The notes under the pieces were generated by a model that saw nothing but the letters and a program-made list of their open reading frames with translations, had not been told where the DNA came from and made no database searches. 64,000 nucleotides of DNA from JAPSGB01 sp963775185 (GTDB lineage Bacteria; Myxococcota_A; Polyangia; Polyangiales; Polyangiaceae), in NCBI GenBank assembly GCA_963775185.1, contig CAVZIE010000036.1, positions 1 through 64,000 of the forward strand. The letters run 5' to 3'. Of the stretch, positions 34,980 through 43,485 are shown piece by piece. The position numbers and the translations under genes were made by a program. How positions within the stretch are numbered: the first letter of the stretch is position 1; each line of letters opens with the position of its first letter.

Positions 34980-37068
34980 GTGTCACCTTTCTTCGCCAAC
35001 AGGTTGAAGTTGGCGATGCTCGAACAGGTGCGGTGGACACGCCGCATCAGCCGCAGGCGATTGTCCCTCAACGCCTGGTCTTCCACCATGACGAACACGT
35101 CCTCGAAAAACTTCCCGAGGGCCGGAGCGAAGCTCGCGATCGCGTCGATGGCGCGGTCGTAGGCGCGGTCCTGCTGCGCTGCGGCAAGCGCCGCCTCCAG
35201 CGTCTACGAGCGCGTCGAACAGCTGTTGCTCGGACGGATGCACCTCCGCCTGCACGTCGCCGGGCGCTTTTGGCTCCCCGGCCGGCGCGTCCTTCGCGAT
35301 GTTCGCTGCACGCTTGAACACCTCTCCGGCCGAAGCCCGCGCGTCCGGATCGATGGCGCCCAGCGCGCGCGCCCGGAGCACGAGATCGTGCGGATTGTCC
35401 GCACCGACCGCGAGGCAGGCGTCCACCGCGTCCACGGGCAGCTCGGCGGCGAGCAGCCCGCGCAGGCGATCGCGGAAGAACGTGGACAGTCGCTCGACGG
35501 CGGCGTCCGCGTCGAGGTCCAGCTTCACGCCGGCAAAGCCCTCGTGCGCAGAACGCAGTGCCGCGGCCAGCGACAGCTCCCAGCCCTTGTCGAGCAGCGT
35601 CCTCAGCACGCCGAGCGCCGCGCGGCGCAGCGCCAGCGGATCGGCCGCGCCAGTCGGGACCAGCCCGATGGCGAAGCATCCGGCCAGCGTGTCGAGACGA
35701 TCCGCCACGGCGACCAGCGCGCCGGCGTCGCTCGCCGCGGTCGGGTCGTCGGCGCCGCGCGGCTGGTAGTGCTCGGCGATCACGTCGGCAACGGCCGGCT
35801 CCGTGCCTTGACCCAACGCGTACGCGCGTCCCATCTCGCCTTGCAGCTCCGGCAGCTCGCCGACCATCAGCGTGACCAGATCGCACTTGGCGAGCGCCGC
35901 GCCGCGCTCGGCGACCTTGACCGTGGCCGCGGAGAGCCCCAGGGCCGCGCCCAGGATGCCGACCAGGCGTTCCATGCGACGCACCTTGTCGCCGACGCTG
36001 CCGAGGCGCTTCTGGAACATGACGCCGTCGAGCGCGGTGCGCCGGTCGCCCAGCGGGCGCTCGACGTCCTCGTCGTAGAAGAACTTCGCGTCGGCGAGCC
36101 GCGCCCGCATCACGCGGTCGTTGCCGCGCCGCACGTTGTCGGGATGGTTCGCCGTGTTGACCACGGCCAGATACTTCGGCAAGAGCTTGCCGTCGGGGCC
36201 GCGCATGCCGAAGTAGCGCTGGTGGCCCTTGGCCACGTCGAGGATCACGCGCTCGGGCAGCGCCAGGAACGCCGCGTCGAAGCCGCCCACGACGACGTGC
36301 GGCTCCTCGACCAGCGACGCGTTCTCGCTCACCAGGAACTCGTCCTCGATCAGCGTCCCGCCGGCTTCGCTCGCCGCCGCTTGCAGGCGCTCGTTCATCA
36401 CCCGGCGGCGCTCGTCCATGTCCACCAGCACGTGCGCCGCGCGCAGCGCGTCCACGTAGCTCGCCGCGTCCGTGACCGCGACCGCGCCCGGCGCCAGGAA
36501 GCGGTGCCCGTAGGAGCACGTGCCGCTCGTCACGCCGGCGAACGCCAGACTCCAGCGGCTGCGAGCCGAACAGCGCCAGCAGCCAGCGCACCGGTCTGCC
36601 GAACGTCACGTCACCGTCGGACCAGCGCATGGACTTCCGGAACGGGATCTGCGACGCGACCTGCTCGAGCGCCGCCGGCAACAGCTCGATCGCCGGCCGG
36701 CCCTTCTCCTGCTTCTGCGCCGCGACGTACTCGCCCTTGTCCGTCTGCACGCGCACGAGCGCCCCGACTTCGCAGCCGATCTTCGACGCGAACGCGTTGG
36801 CCGCCTTGGTGGGCTTGCCGTCGGCGTCGAACGCGACCCGCGCCGGCGGACCGACGACCTGCTCGTCGAGGTCGGGCTGCGCGTCGGCGACGCCCTCCGC
36901 GTGCACCACCAGGCGTCGCGGCGTGCCCGTCGCGTGGATCGCACCGGACGCGAGCCTCAGATCCGCGAGCCGCTTGCCCAGCAGGCCCGGGAGCGCCTCC
37001 ACCGCGGAAGCCACGAACGAAGCGGGAAGCTCCTCGACGCCGATCTCGAGCAGAAGGTCCTGTGTCAT
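34976..37068 (-). CDS. glyS: glycyl-tRNA synthetase beta subunit, two extra bases
   Basis: MTQDLLLEIGVEELPASFV opens a typical GlyS. The frame is broken twice: an extra base near 36549 (after LFGSQPLE) and one near 35205 (after QQLFDALV). Removing both gives one 696-residue frame that ends inside the ppdK start codon (ATGA). VAKGHQRYFGMR, ANHPDNVRRGN and ALRDNRLRLMRRV match the family. It pairs with GlyQ to charge tRNA-Gly. GlyQ is not adjacent, which is uncommon. An essential gene with two lesions strongly suggests sequence error. Confidence 0.92.
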
Positions 37069-37120
37069 GGGTCCGCGAAGCTAAGTCAGCGCGCGCCCGC
37101 CCGCCATGGCGAATGGGGAT

Positions 37121-37139
37121 TGCCGGCCCGGCGCGGAAA
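37121..37139 (+). repeat. 19-bp palindromic repeat, copy 10
   Basis: TGCCGGCCCGGCGCGGAAA; the central T is C here. Lies between divergent glyS and the YacG-like gene. Confidence 0.72.
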
Positions 37140-37191
37140 ACGTGGGGCCTGGGACCATTGCGCCTACGTGTATGGGCCCTAGAATGGCCCG

Positions 37192-37374
37192 ATGCGCACC
37201 CGATGCCCGACCTGCCAGGAGGAGCTGGACATCCCCGATGACTTCCCATCGCGCCCGTTCTGCTCGGCGCGCTGCAAGCTCATCGATCTCGGCAACTGGC
37301 TCGACGAGAAGTACCGGATCTCGCGCCCGCTCGACGCCAACGACCTGGATGACGACGAGCTCGAGCTGAACTGA
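37192..37374 (+). CDS. yacG: YacG-like zinc-ribbon protein
   Basis: This is a 60-residue protein with CPTC near the N-terminus and CSARC (CxxC/CxxxC zinc site), then LIDLGNWLDEKYRI, the conserved YacG segment, and an acidic tail (DDDELELN). In E. coli YacG binds GyrB and inhibits DNA gyrase. Length and motif order match the family. Confidence 0.9.
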   Translation: MRTRCPTCQEELDIPDDFPSRPFCSARCKLIDLGNWLDEKYRISRPLDANDLDDDELELN

Positions 37375-37393
37375 AGCGTCAGCCGAGTCGCCA

Positions 37394-37665
37394 GCGCGCG
37401 CGAGCTGGGCGCGCGGACATCGGAGGGGGGGATAACCGGTTATGCCGGGGGTACGTGTCCATCCACGGCGCGGCGCGACGCGGCGCCGACCGCGACGGCG
37501 CTGCAAGTATGCGGAAGCTCGTCGCCACGCGACGGTCGGCGCGCGCGCGAGCTGCGCGGGCGGACATCGGAGGGGGGCATAACCGGTTATGCGGGGGGTT
37601 CGTGTCCATGCGCGACGCGGCGTCGACGGTGAGCGCGCTGCAAGGTTGCGGAAGCTCGTCGCGCA
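37394..37665. repeat. tandem duplication (about 145 bp) carrying a 12-16 bp perfect palindrome
   Basis: Two diverged copies (about 37394-37538 and 37539-37665) share GCGCGCGAGCTG, GGACATCGGAGGGGGG, ATAACCGGTTAT, CGTGTCCAT and GCGGAAGCTCGTCGC. The palindrome is 12 bp in copy 1 (37432-37443) and extends to GCATAACCGGTTATGC in copy 2 (37577-37592). GGACA and TGTCC flank each palindrome as an outer inverted repeat. No gene lies in the ~350-bp gap. Confidence 0.75.
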
Positions 37666-37724
37666 GCGCGGGGTGGCGCGCCGCGGCACCACCGTCGAGG
37701 GCCGCGCGTGCTACGCTGCACGCG

Positions 37725-38372
37725 ATGGGCAAGCATGCGGCGGTCGCGGCGTGTGCATTGGTGCTCGCGATGGCGCCGCGCCGGGCGGACGCCTGCAGCA
37801 TCGCGCCGCCGACGAAGCACGAGATCACGACCGGCAGCGGCGACGTCACGCCGCCCGCGCGGGTCGAGGGAACGACCGTGTCGGTGACGCGCGGGCACGG
37901 GCGCGGCGGCGGCTGCGGCCACTCGTCGGGCTCGAGCTGCGACGACATCGGCAGCGTCGGCTTCTACGTCACGGCGCCGGCCGACGATCGCTCCGACGCG
38001 GACCACATGGGCTATTGGATCGCCCTCGTCGGCGGCACGCTGCCCGCTGGTGTGGAGCTGCCCGCGTACGCGGTGCGTCCCTACTCCGACGGCGCGCTCG
38101 CCTTCGCGTGGGAGGACGGCGCGACCAACGATCAGGAAGCGGTCGACTTCACCGTCACGATCAGCGCCGTGGACGAAGCCGGCAACCAGGGGCCGGCGTC
38201 GGAACCGATCCACGTCACCGACGCGGGTGGGAGCAGCGGATGCAGCGCGACGGCGGCGCGCGCGTCTGCGTGGCCCGGCGCGCTCCTGCTCGCCCTCGCT
38301 CTGGGCGTGCTGCGCCGGCGCCAGCGCAAGGCGAGTGGACCGCGGGATTCCGCGCCGGACCGGCAACACTAG
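37725..38372 (+). CDS. exported protein with MYXO-CTERM-like sorting tail
   Basis: This is a 215-residue product with signal peptide MGKHAAVAACALVLAMAPRRADA and a central Ig-like/cadherin-type beta domain (VDFTVTISAVDEAGNQGPASEP). Its end has the tripartite form of MYXO-CTERM: Gly-Ser-Ser-Gly-Cys, a hydrophobic helix (AWPGALLLALALGVL) and RRRQRK. In Myxococcota such tails direct Cys-dependent processing and surface anchoring. The last ~11 residues (GPRDSAPDRQH) and the stop come from a 19-bp repeat, so the native end is probably the Arg/Lys cluster. The stop overlaps the convergent gene. Confidence 0.8.
   Translation: MGKHAAVAACALVLAMAPRRADACSIAPPTKHEITTGSGDVTPPARVEGTTVSVTRGHGRGGGCGHSSGSSCDDIGSVGFYVTAPADDRSDADHMGYWIALVGGTLPAGVELPAYAVRPYSDGALAFAWEDGATNDQEAVDFTVTISAVDEAGNQGPASEPIHVTDAGGSSGCSATAARASAWPGALLLALALGVLRRRQRKASGPRDSAPDRQH
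38347..38365 (-). repeat. 19-bp palindromic repeat, copy 11 (encodes a C-terminus)
   Basis: Exact reverse consensus located at the junction of two convergent genes and read as codons for the tail of 37725..38372. Confidence 0.8.
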
Positions 38373-38923
38373 AACATCCAGCCTGCGGTCCAGTCGAAGC
38401 GGTAGACGGCGCGCGTCCACGGCGCGAGGCGCCCCGCGGCGTCGAAGTCGGTGCGCGATCCGACGCCGAGGCTCGGCGTGAGCTCGACGTGTCCGATGGC
38501 GAAGCGCCAGCCGAACGATCCGACCAACGACAGCCCGACGTTGCCGCCGACCCACTTGTCGCGCGTGGTGTCGGTCATCGTCATCCACGCCGTGTCGAAG
38601 CGCAGCGACACGAACGGCCCGACCATCGCGTCGCTGCCAAGGTGCTGCGAGCGACCCGGACCCCACAGCCAGTAGCGCGGCTCGATGCCCGCGGACGTCA
38701 CCCACGACGAGTAGTCACCGCGGCTGCTCGCACGAAAACCGAGCCCGAGCGCCAGGCTCCAGTGTCGCGGCACGATGTAGCGCTCGTACTGCACGGCGAG
38801 ACCGTGCGACGTGATCGAGAACGGATGCACGGAGAGCGCGTTGCGCGGGCCGGCTTCGTCGGCGCGTGCGCTCGCCGCGACGCCCGCGATCGCGACCGTG
38901 AACAGCAGCGCGATCGCCTTCAC
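38369..38923 (-). CDS. exported beta-rich protein, probably outer-membrane
   Basis: GTG 38923 overlaps the esterase stop (GTGA). The 184-residue product has a signal peptide (MKAIALLFTVAIAGVAASARA) and alternating hydrophobic/aromatic strands (HWSLALGLGFRA, VGPFVSLRFDTAWM, WRFAIGHVELTPSLGVG) that end in Phe, as outer-membrane barrels often do. It resembles small DUF3575-type barrels; this is tentative. It is translationally coupled to the upstream esterase. Confidence 0.7.
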   Translation of the reverse strand: MKAIALLFTVAIAGVAASARADEAGPRNALSVHPFSITSHGLAVQYERYIVPRHWSLALGLGFRASSRGDYSSWVTSAGIEPRYWLWGPGRSQHLGSDAMVGPFVSLRFDTAWMTMTDTTRDKWVGGNVGLSLVGSFGWRFAIGHVELTPSLGVGSRTDFDAAGRLAPWTRAVYRFDWTAGWMF

Positions 38924-39786
38924 GGCCACCCCAGCGTGCGATCGAGAAAGTCGCTCATCGCCGCCCAGCCCTCGGGCGTCATGTCCGCGACCTCCAGATC
39001 GACGGCGCCGGCGTTCTCGTCGGGGTTGATCACGTGTCCGCCGCCGTTGGTCAAGAGCAGCTCCGCGTCGTTGCCCGCGGAGCGCATCGAGTCGCGCATG
39101 CGCGAGAGATCGTCGAAGTCCGCGAACCAGTCGGCGCCGCCGGTGATCAGCAGGTACGGCGGCTTGTCGGGCCCGACGTGGAAGATCGGCGACGCGGTGT
39201 TGTAGTTGTCCGGCACCTCCGACTCGCTGCCGCCGAGAAAGTCGCTGACCCAGCTGTGATCCTTGCCGTGGAAGTCCTGCACGCCGGCGGAGCTGATCAC
39301 GGCGTTCGGCAGGCCCGTGCCGCCGGCGGCGCAATCGGGCACGTGCTCCGGCGCGTCCGCGGCGACGCCGATCAGCGACGCCAGCTGCCCGCCCGCCGAG
39401 TAGCCGGTGACGGCGATGCGCTGCGGATCGATGCCGTACTCGTCGGCGTGGGCGCGCAGGAACGCGAGCGCGCACACGCAGTCCTGCACGGCGCGCGGGT
39501 ACACGCCGGCCGCGCCGAGCCGGTAGTTGATCGACGCGGCGACCCAACCGGAGCGCGCCATGCGCACCGCCGCGTCGTGGTACGCGTCTTTCGAACCGGC
39601 GCGCCACGCCCCGCCGTGGATCATCAGGATCGCGGGGCTGTGCGCCGGCGCGCCCGACGGCAGATAGATGTCCATCGTCGTCGAGGCGCCGAAGCGATCG
39701 TCGTAGGAGACGTCCTTGATCTCTCCAGGCGCGCCGCAGCCGGCGAGCACGAGGAGCAGAACCCAGAAGCCGACAAGCCGCTGCAC
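38920..39786 (-). CDS. alpha/beta-hydrolase esterase lipoprotein
   Basis: GTG 39786 gives a lipoprotein signal (VQRLVGFWVLLLVLAGC); an open start at 39870 adds 28 residues in front. Carboxylesterase motifs are HGGAW (oxyanion hole), GYSAGG (catalytic Ser), an Asp in GGADWFADFDD and a late His in NGGGHVINPDE. AILMIHGGAWRAGSKDAY fits the hormone-sensitive-lipase/BD-FAE group. It is predicted to hydrolyse short esters in the envelope. It forms an operon with the barrel-like gene. Confidence 0.85.
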   Translation of the reverse strand: MQRLVGFWVLLLVLAGCGAPGEIKDVSYDDRFGASTTMDIYLPSGAPAHSPAILMIHGGAWRAGSKDAYHDAAVRMARSGWVAASINYRLGAAGVYPRAVQDCVCALAFLRAHADEYGIDPQRIAVTGYSAGGQLASLIGVAADAPEHVPDCAAGGTGLPNAVISSAGVQDFHGKDHSWVSDFLGGSESEVPDNYNTASPIFHVGPDKPPYLLITGGADWFADFDDLSRMRDSMRSAGNDAELLLTNGGGHVINPDENAGAVDLEVADMTPEGWAAMSDFLDRTLGWP

Positions 39787-39891
39787 GCCACCGGCTACTG
39801 CGAGCGCCGTGCCAAGGGTGGCACCGCGGATCGCCCGGGATTTCGCGGCGCGCCATGAAGCGCCGTTCACGAAGCGTGCGGCGCCGCGCGA

Positions 39892-41393
39892 CTACTGCTT
39901 GCACTCGCCGGCGATGGCACCGATCGAGTTGTGGAAGCCCGTGCGGATGTATTGCTCGCGCGCCTGGGGCGTCTTCAAGCGGGCATAGGCGGGGGTGCTC
40001 TGGAAGCCGTCCTTGAACAGGCGGTAGGCCGTCTCGCAGTCGTGCGCCTTCGCCGCGCAGCTCGCGGCCCAGACGTGGAGGCCGTCGGCGGCGCCGGCGA
40101 TGGGCCGATCCTGATCGTTCTTCGGCTTCACGGTCTTGAGCAGGCGCTTCGCGGTGAAGTAGGCCTTCTCGCAGCGCGGAGCCTCGACCTGGCCGCGCAG
40201 GTAGCCCTCCACGACCACGTTCAGCGCGGTCAAGAGCTCGTCGCGCGGCGACATCTTGCCGCGACAGTACTGGCCGACCAGCGAGTCCACCTCGGCGTCG
40301 AAGTCCGGGTACTTCCCCGGGCCGCGCTGCTCGAGATACTTGCGCGCGAGCGCCTTGCCCGCGTCGCACTGGCCGGCGAGCATCAAGCACTCCGGGCGAA
40401 CCGGATCGAGGCCAGAGCTCGCTTCGGTGGACGGGTGCTTGGGGTCGAGCTCGTCGTGGCGGTCCAGCTCGGCGAGGCAGCGCTTGCCGTCGCCGGCGCG
40501 AAGCAACTCCTGGGCCGCGGTGTAGCGCTCCTTCGCCTCCGCCGACATCTCGACGCTCGCGGCCAGCTTGCCCGCCGCGTTCAGCGAAGCGGAATTGTCC
40601 GGCGCGCGGCGGTGCGCGCGCTCCGGATCCTCGCCGGCCTCGATGGGACGCAGCGTGAGCCGGATCGGCAGCTTGCAGCTCGCGATCTCCGTGGCCGACT
40701 CGCTCTTGCAGCTCGCCAGATCGCCGCCCTGCTTGTCGGCTTTCTCGCGCCTGCGGCTCGAGCCGCCCGCACCGAAACCGTACAGGCTGCCCCCGCCGAC
40801 AGCGAGCTCTCCGACGTCGAGCCCAGCGCGAACGCGCCGAGGTTATAGCCGTACACGAAGTGCGTCGCGCCCTGGCACCCGGGATTGTCCGCGAGGTCGC
40901 CGCGGTAGATCCCGGGGCGCGTCGCGTTGCGCGTGCCCGCGACGAAATATTCCATGCGGAACTTCTCGCCGCCCGCGACGCGGCCGCCGAGCTCACCGAC
41001 TCCGAGCGGCAGCTTCGCGTACAGGTCCGCCTCCGACCCGATCTCGACCCGCTCCAGCGAGCCCGCCGTCCAGGACACCGGCCGGTAGCTGCCGTAGGCG
41101 CCGGGCACGGAGTCGTCGCGGCAGCCGTCGAGGATGCGCAGCTTGCAGCCCTCGTAGCGGACGACCACCACGTCGCGCTTCGCCAGGCTCTCGAAGCTCG
41201 ACATGTCCGTGGCGTCCCACTCGATGACGAAGGGACGCTCGTGGTCTTCCGGGTTGCACTTGTTCTGCCCGGCGAACGTCTGCCCCATCAGCTGGCTCTG
41301 CCCGGACTCGCGCTTCGCCGCACCGGGAGCCTGCGCGGCCGCGCACGCCGTGAGCGCCACCGCCAGGATCATCGCCCCGCACCGGTTCCCCAT
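39892..41393 (-). CDS. large lipoprotein of unknown function, one base missing
   Basis: ATG 41393 (or 41405) gives lipobox ALTAC. The frame breaks near 40791 in a run of G; adding one G gives a continuous 500-residue protein. The N-terminal half (about 40-190) includes EWDATDMSSFESLAKRDVVVV and CKLRILDGC. A Gly-rich segment follows, then a helical C-terminal part with tetratricopeptide-like spacing (AKERYTAAQELLRAGDGKRCLAELDRH) and paired cysteines. Similar lipoproteins occur across Myxococcota without assigned function. The G-run context suggests a sequencing error. Confidence 0.75.
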
Positions 41394-41461
41394 CGACGCG
41401 GGCATAGCACAGCGCACCTGCGAGCTGGACCCGGACACGCTTGAAACACGTTCTGGTTGGG

Positions 41462-41480
41462 TGCCGGTCCGGCGCGGCCG
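41462..41480 (+). repeat. 19-bp palindromic repeat, copy 12
   Basis: TGCCGGTCCGGCGCGGCCG, between divergent genes. Confidence 0.75.
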
Positions 41481-41585
41481 GCGGCGCGCTCCGGGCGGCG
41501 GATGTGGCTCCAATCGGCCCGATCCCGAGACATGTTCCATACGCGATCCGGCGCCGCGCGGTTCGTGCCATCCTTCGCGGCCGCA

Positions 41586-43346
41586 ATGGGACTTCAGGAA
41601 CGCACACGCCTCGCCCTGCAGTCGGCGCGCTCGATCGGCCGGCTGTTCTCCGACGCGCATCGCTTCGTGCCGCTCGGCAGCTGGAACGCGGCGCGCCTGC
41701 TCGAACGGAACGCCGACGAGCGGCCGTTCGGCGCCGCTCTCTTGTTCGAGGACCAGCGCTACGGCTGGCGCGACGTGGACGAACGCGCGAACCAGTGGGC
41801 GGCGTTCTTCGCGCGCGAGGGCATCGCGCGCGGCGACGTGGTGGCGCTCATGATGGACAACCGCCCCGATTTCCTGTTCGCGCAGATGGGCCTGTCGAAG
41901 ATCCACGCCGTCTCCGCGCTGATCAACACACACCTGGCGGGCAAGCCGCTGGTGCACGCGATCAACGTCGCGAAGCCGCGGCTCGCGCTCGTCGGATCGG
42001 AGCACCTGGGACAGCTCGGGTCGGTGCAGGGCGAGCTCGCGGCGGACGTGATCGTGCACCGCGACGGCAGCGACGACGTCGCAGGCCAGCGCGTCGTCAA
42101 CGACGAGGTGCTGGCGTGTTCCACACGCCGGAGCGACTACGGCAAGGCCAACACGCCGGAACCGATGTGTTACATCTACACCTCGGGCACGACGGGGCTG
42201 CCGAAGCCCGCGGTGATCACGAACCAGCGCTACCAGATGGTGATCACCGGCTTCTCGCGCATCGCGCACGAGGCGGAAGCGGATGACGTCGTGTACGTGG
42301 CGCTGCCGCTCTATCACGGCAACGGACAGTGGGCGGGCTGGGGCACGTGCCTGCACAGCGGCGCGGCGCTGGGGCTCCGGCGCAAGTTCAGCGCGTCGCA
42401 CTTCTGGGACGACGTGAACCGCTTCGGAGCGACGCGCTTCGTCTACATCGGCGAGGTGTGCCGCTACCTCTTGAACCAGCCTTCGCGCGCCGGGGAGCGG
42501 ACGCACAAGCTCCGGATCGGCGTCGGCAACGGCCTGCGTCCGGACATCTGGGAGAAGTTCTGCGACCGCTTCGGCGTGCCGCTGATCCGCGAGTTCTACG
42601 GCGCCACCGAAGGCAACGCGCCGCTCGTGAACATCGACGGACGCCCCGGCATGGTCGGCACGCTGCGCGCGGGGCAGGCGATCATCCGCTGCGATCTCTC
42701 CAGCGGCGAGCCGATCCGCGACGCCAAGGGCCACTGCACCCGCGTGGACGAGGGCGAGACGGGGCTGCTCATCGGACGCATCAACGCCGTCGCGAAGTTC
42801 GACGGCTACGTCGACGCGGCGGCGACACAGAAGAAGATCCTGACCGACGTGCTCAAGCGCGGCGACAGCTGGTTCAACACCGGCGACTTGATGACGCTGC
42901 ACGAGAACGGCTGGGTCGCGTTCGCCGATCGCGTCGGCGACACCTTCCGCTGGAAGGGCGAGAACGTCTCCACGAACGAGGTGGCCGAGGTGCTGAACGG
43001 CGCGCCCGGCGTGCTCGAGAGCAACGTGTACGGCGTGAGTGTGCCGGGACAAGAAGGCCGCGTCGGCATGGCGAGCCTGACGACGAACGACGCGTTCGAC
43101 GCTTCGAGCTTCGCGCGCTACGTCACGGAGAAGCTGCCGAGCTACCAGCGCCCCGCGTTCGTGCGCCTGCTCGGCGAGATGCGCACGACCGGCACGTTCA
43201 AGCAGGTCAAGGTGGACTACCGCAACGAGGGCTACGACCCGTCGAGGGTCCCCGACCCGCTCTTTTATCTCGACGGCGAGCGCTACGTCCCCATCGACGC
43301 CGCGCTCCACGCGCGCCTCGCGTCGGGCGAGATCGGACCGCGCTAG
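41586..43346 (+). CDS. FATP-like long/very-long-chain acyl-CoA synthetase
   Basis: This 586-residue AMP-binding enzyme activates fatty acids to acyl-CoA. Visible motifs: YTSGTTGLPKPAV (P-loop), YHGNGQWAGWG, EFYGATEGN, SWFNTGDLM and DTFRWKGENVST, the last typical of the FATP/SLC27-related group. ATG 41586 (MGLQERTRLALQ) matches family N-termini better than the upstream ATG 41532. It is monocistronic and may serve lipid scavenging alongside the secreted lipase at 2060. Confidence 0.88.
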   Translation: MGLQERTRLALQSARSIGRLFSDAHRFVPLGSWNAARLLERNADERPFGAALLFEDQRYGWRDVDERANQWAAFFAREGIARGDVVALMMDNRPDFLFAQMGLSKIHAVSALINTHLAGKPLVHAINVAKPRLALVGSEHLGQLGSVQGELAADVIVHRDGSDDVAGQRVVNDEVLACSTRRSDYGKANTPEPMCYIYTSGTTGLPKPAVITNQRYQMVITGFSRIAHEAEADDVVYVALPLYHGNGQWAGWGTCLHSGAALGLRRKFSASHFWDDVNRFGATRFVYIGEVCRYLLNQPSRAGERTHKLRIGVGNGLRPDIWEKFCDRFGVPLIREFYGATEGNAPLVNIDGRPGMVGTLRAGQAIIRCDLSSGEPIRDAKGHCTRVDEGETGLLIGRINAVAKFDGYVDAAATQKKILTDVLKRGDSWFNTGDLMTLHENGWVAFADRVGDTFRWKGENVSTNEVAEVLNGAPGVLESNVYGVSVPGQEGRVGMASLTTNDAFDASSFARYVTEKLPSYQRPAFVRLLGEMRTTGTFKQVKVDYRNEGYDPSRVPDPLFYLDGERYVPIDAALHARLASGEIGPR

Positions 43347-43485
43347 ACACGGCTTCGGCCCCGCGACGCGCACGGTCGCACGGGAATCTTCCAAGACCAG
43401 CCGAAACTGCGCGATTTTCTTGCGATTCTCCGTTCGCCCGCGGCGCGTTCGTGCGGCACTATTTCGCGGCCGGAAGGAGCGCGAG

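Noticed and set aside
37394..37665. Possible CRISPR array
   Set aside because: Only two diverged 145-bp units, no regular short repeats with unique spacers, and no cas genes in the window.
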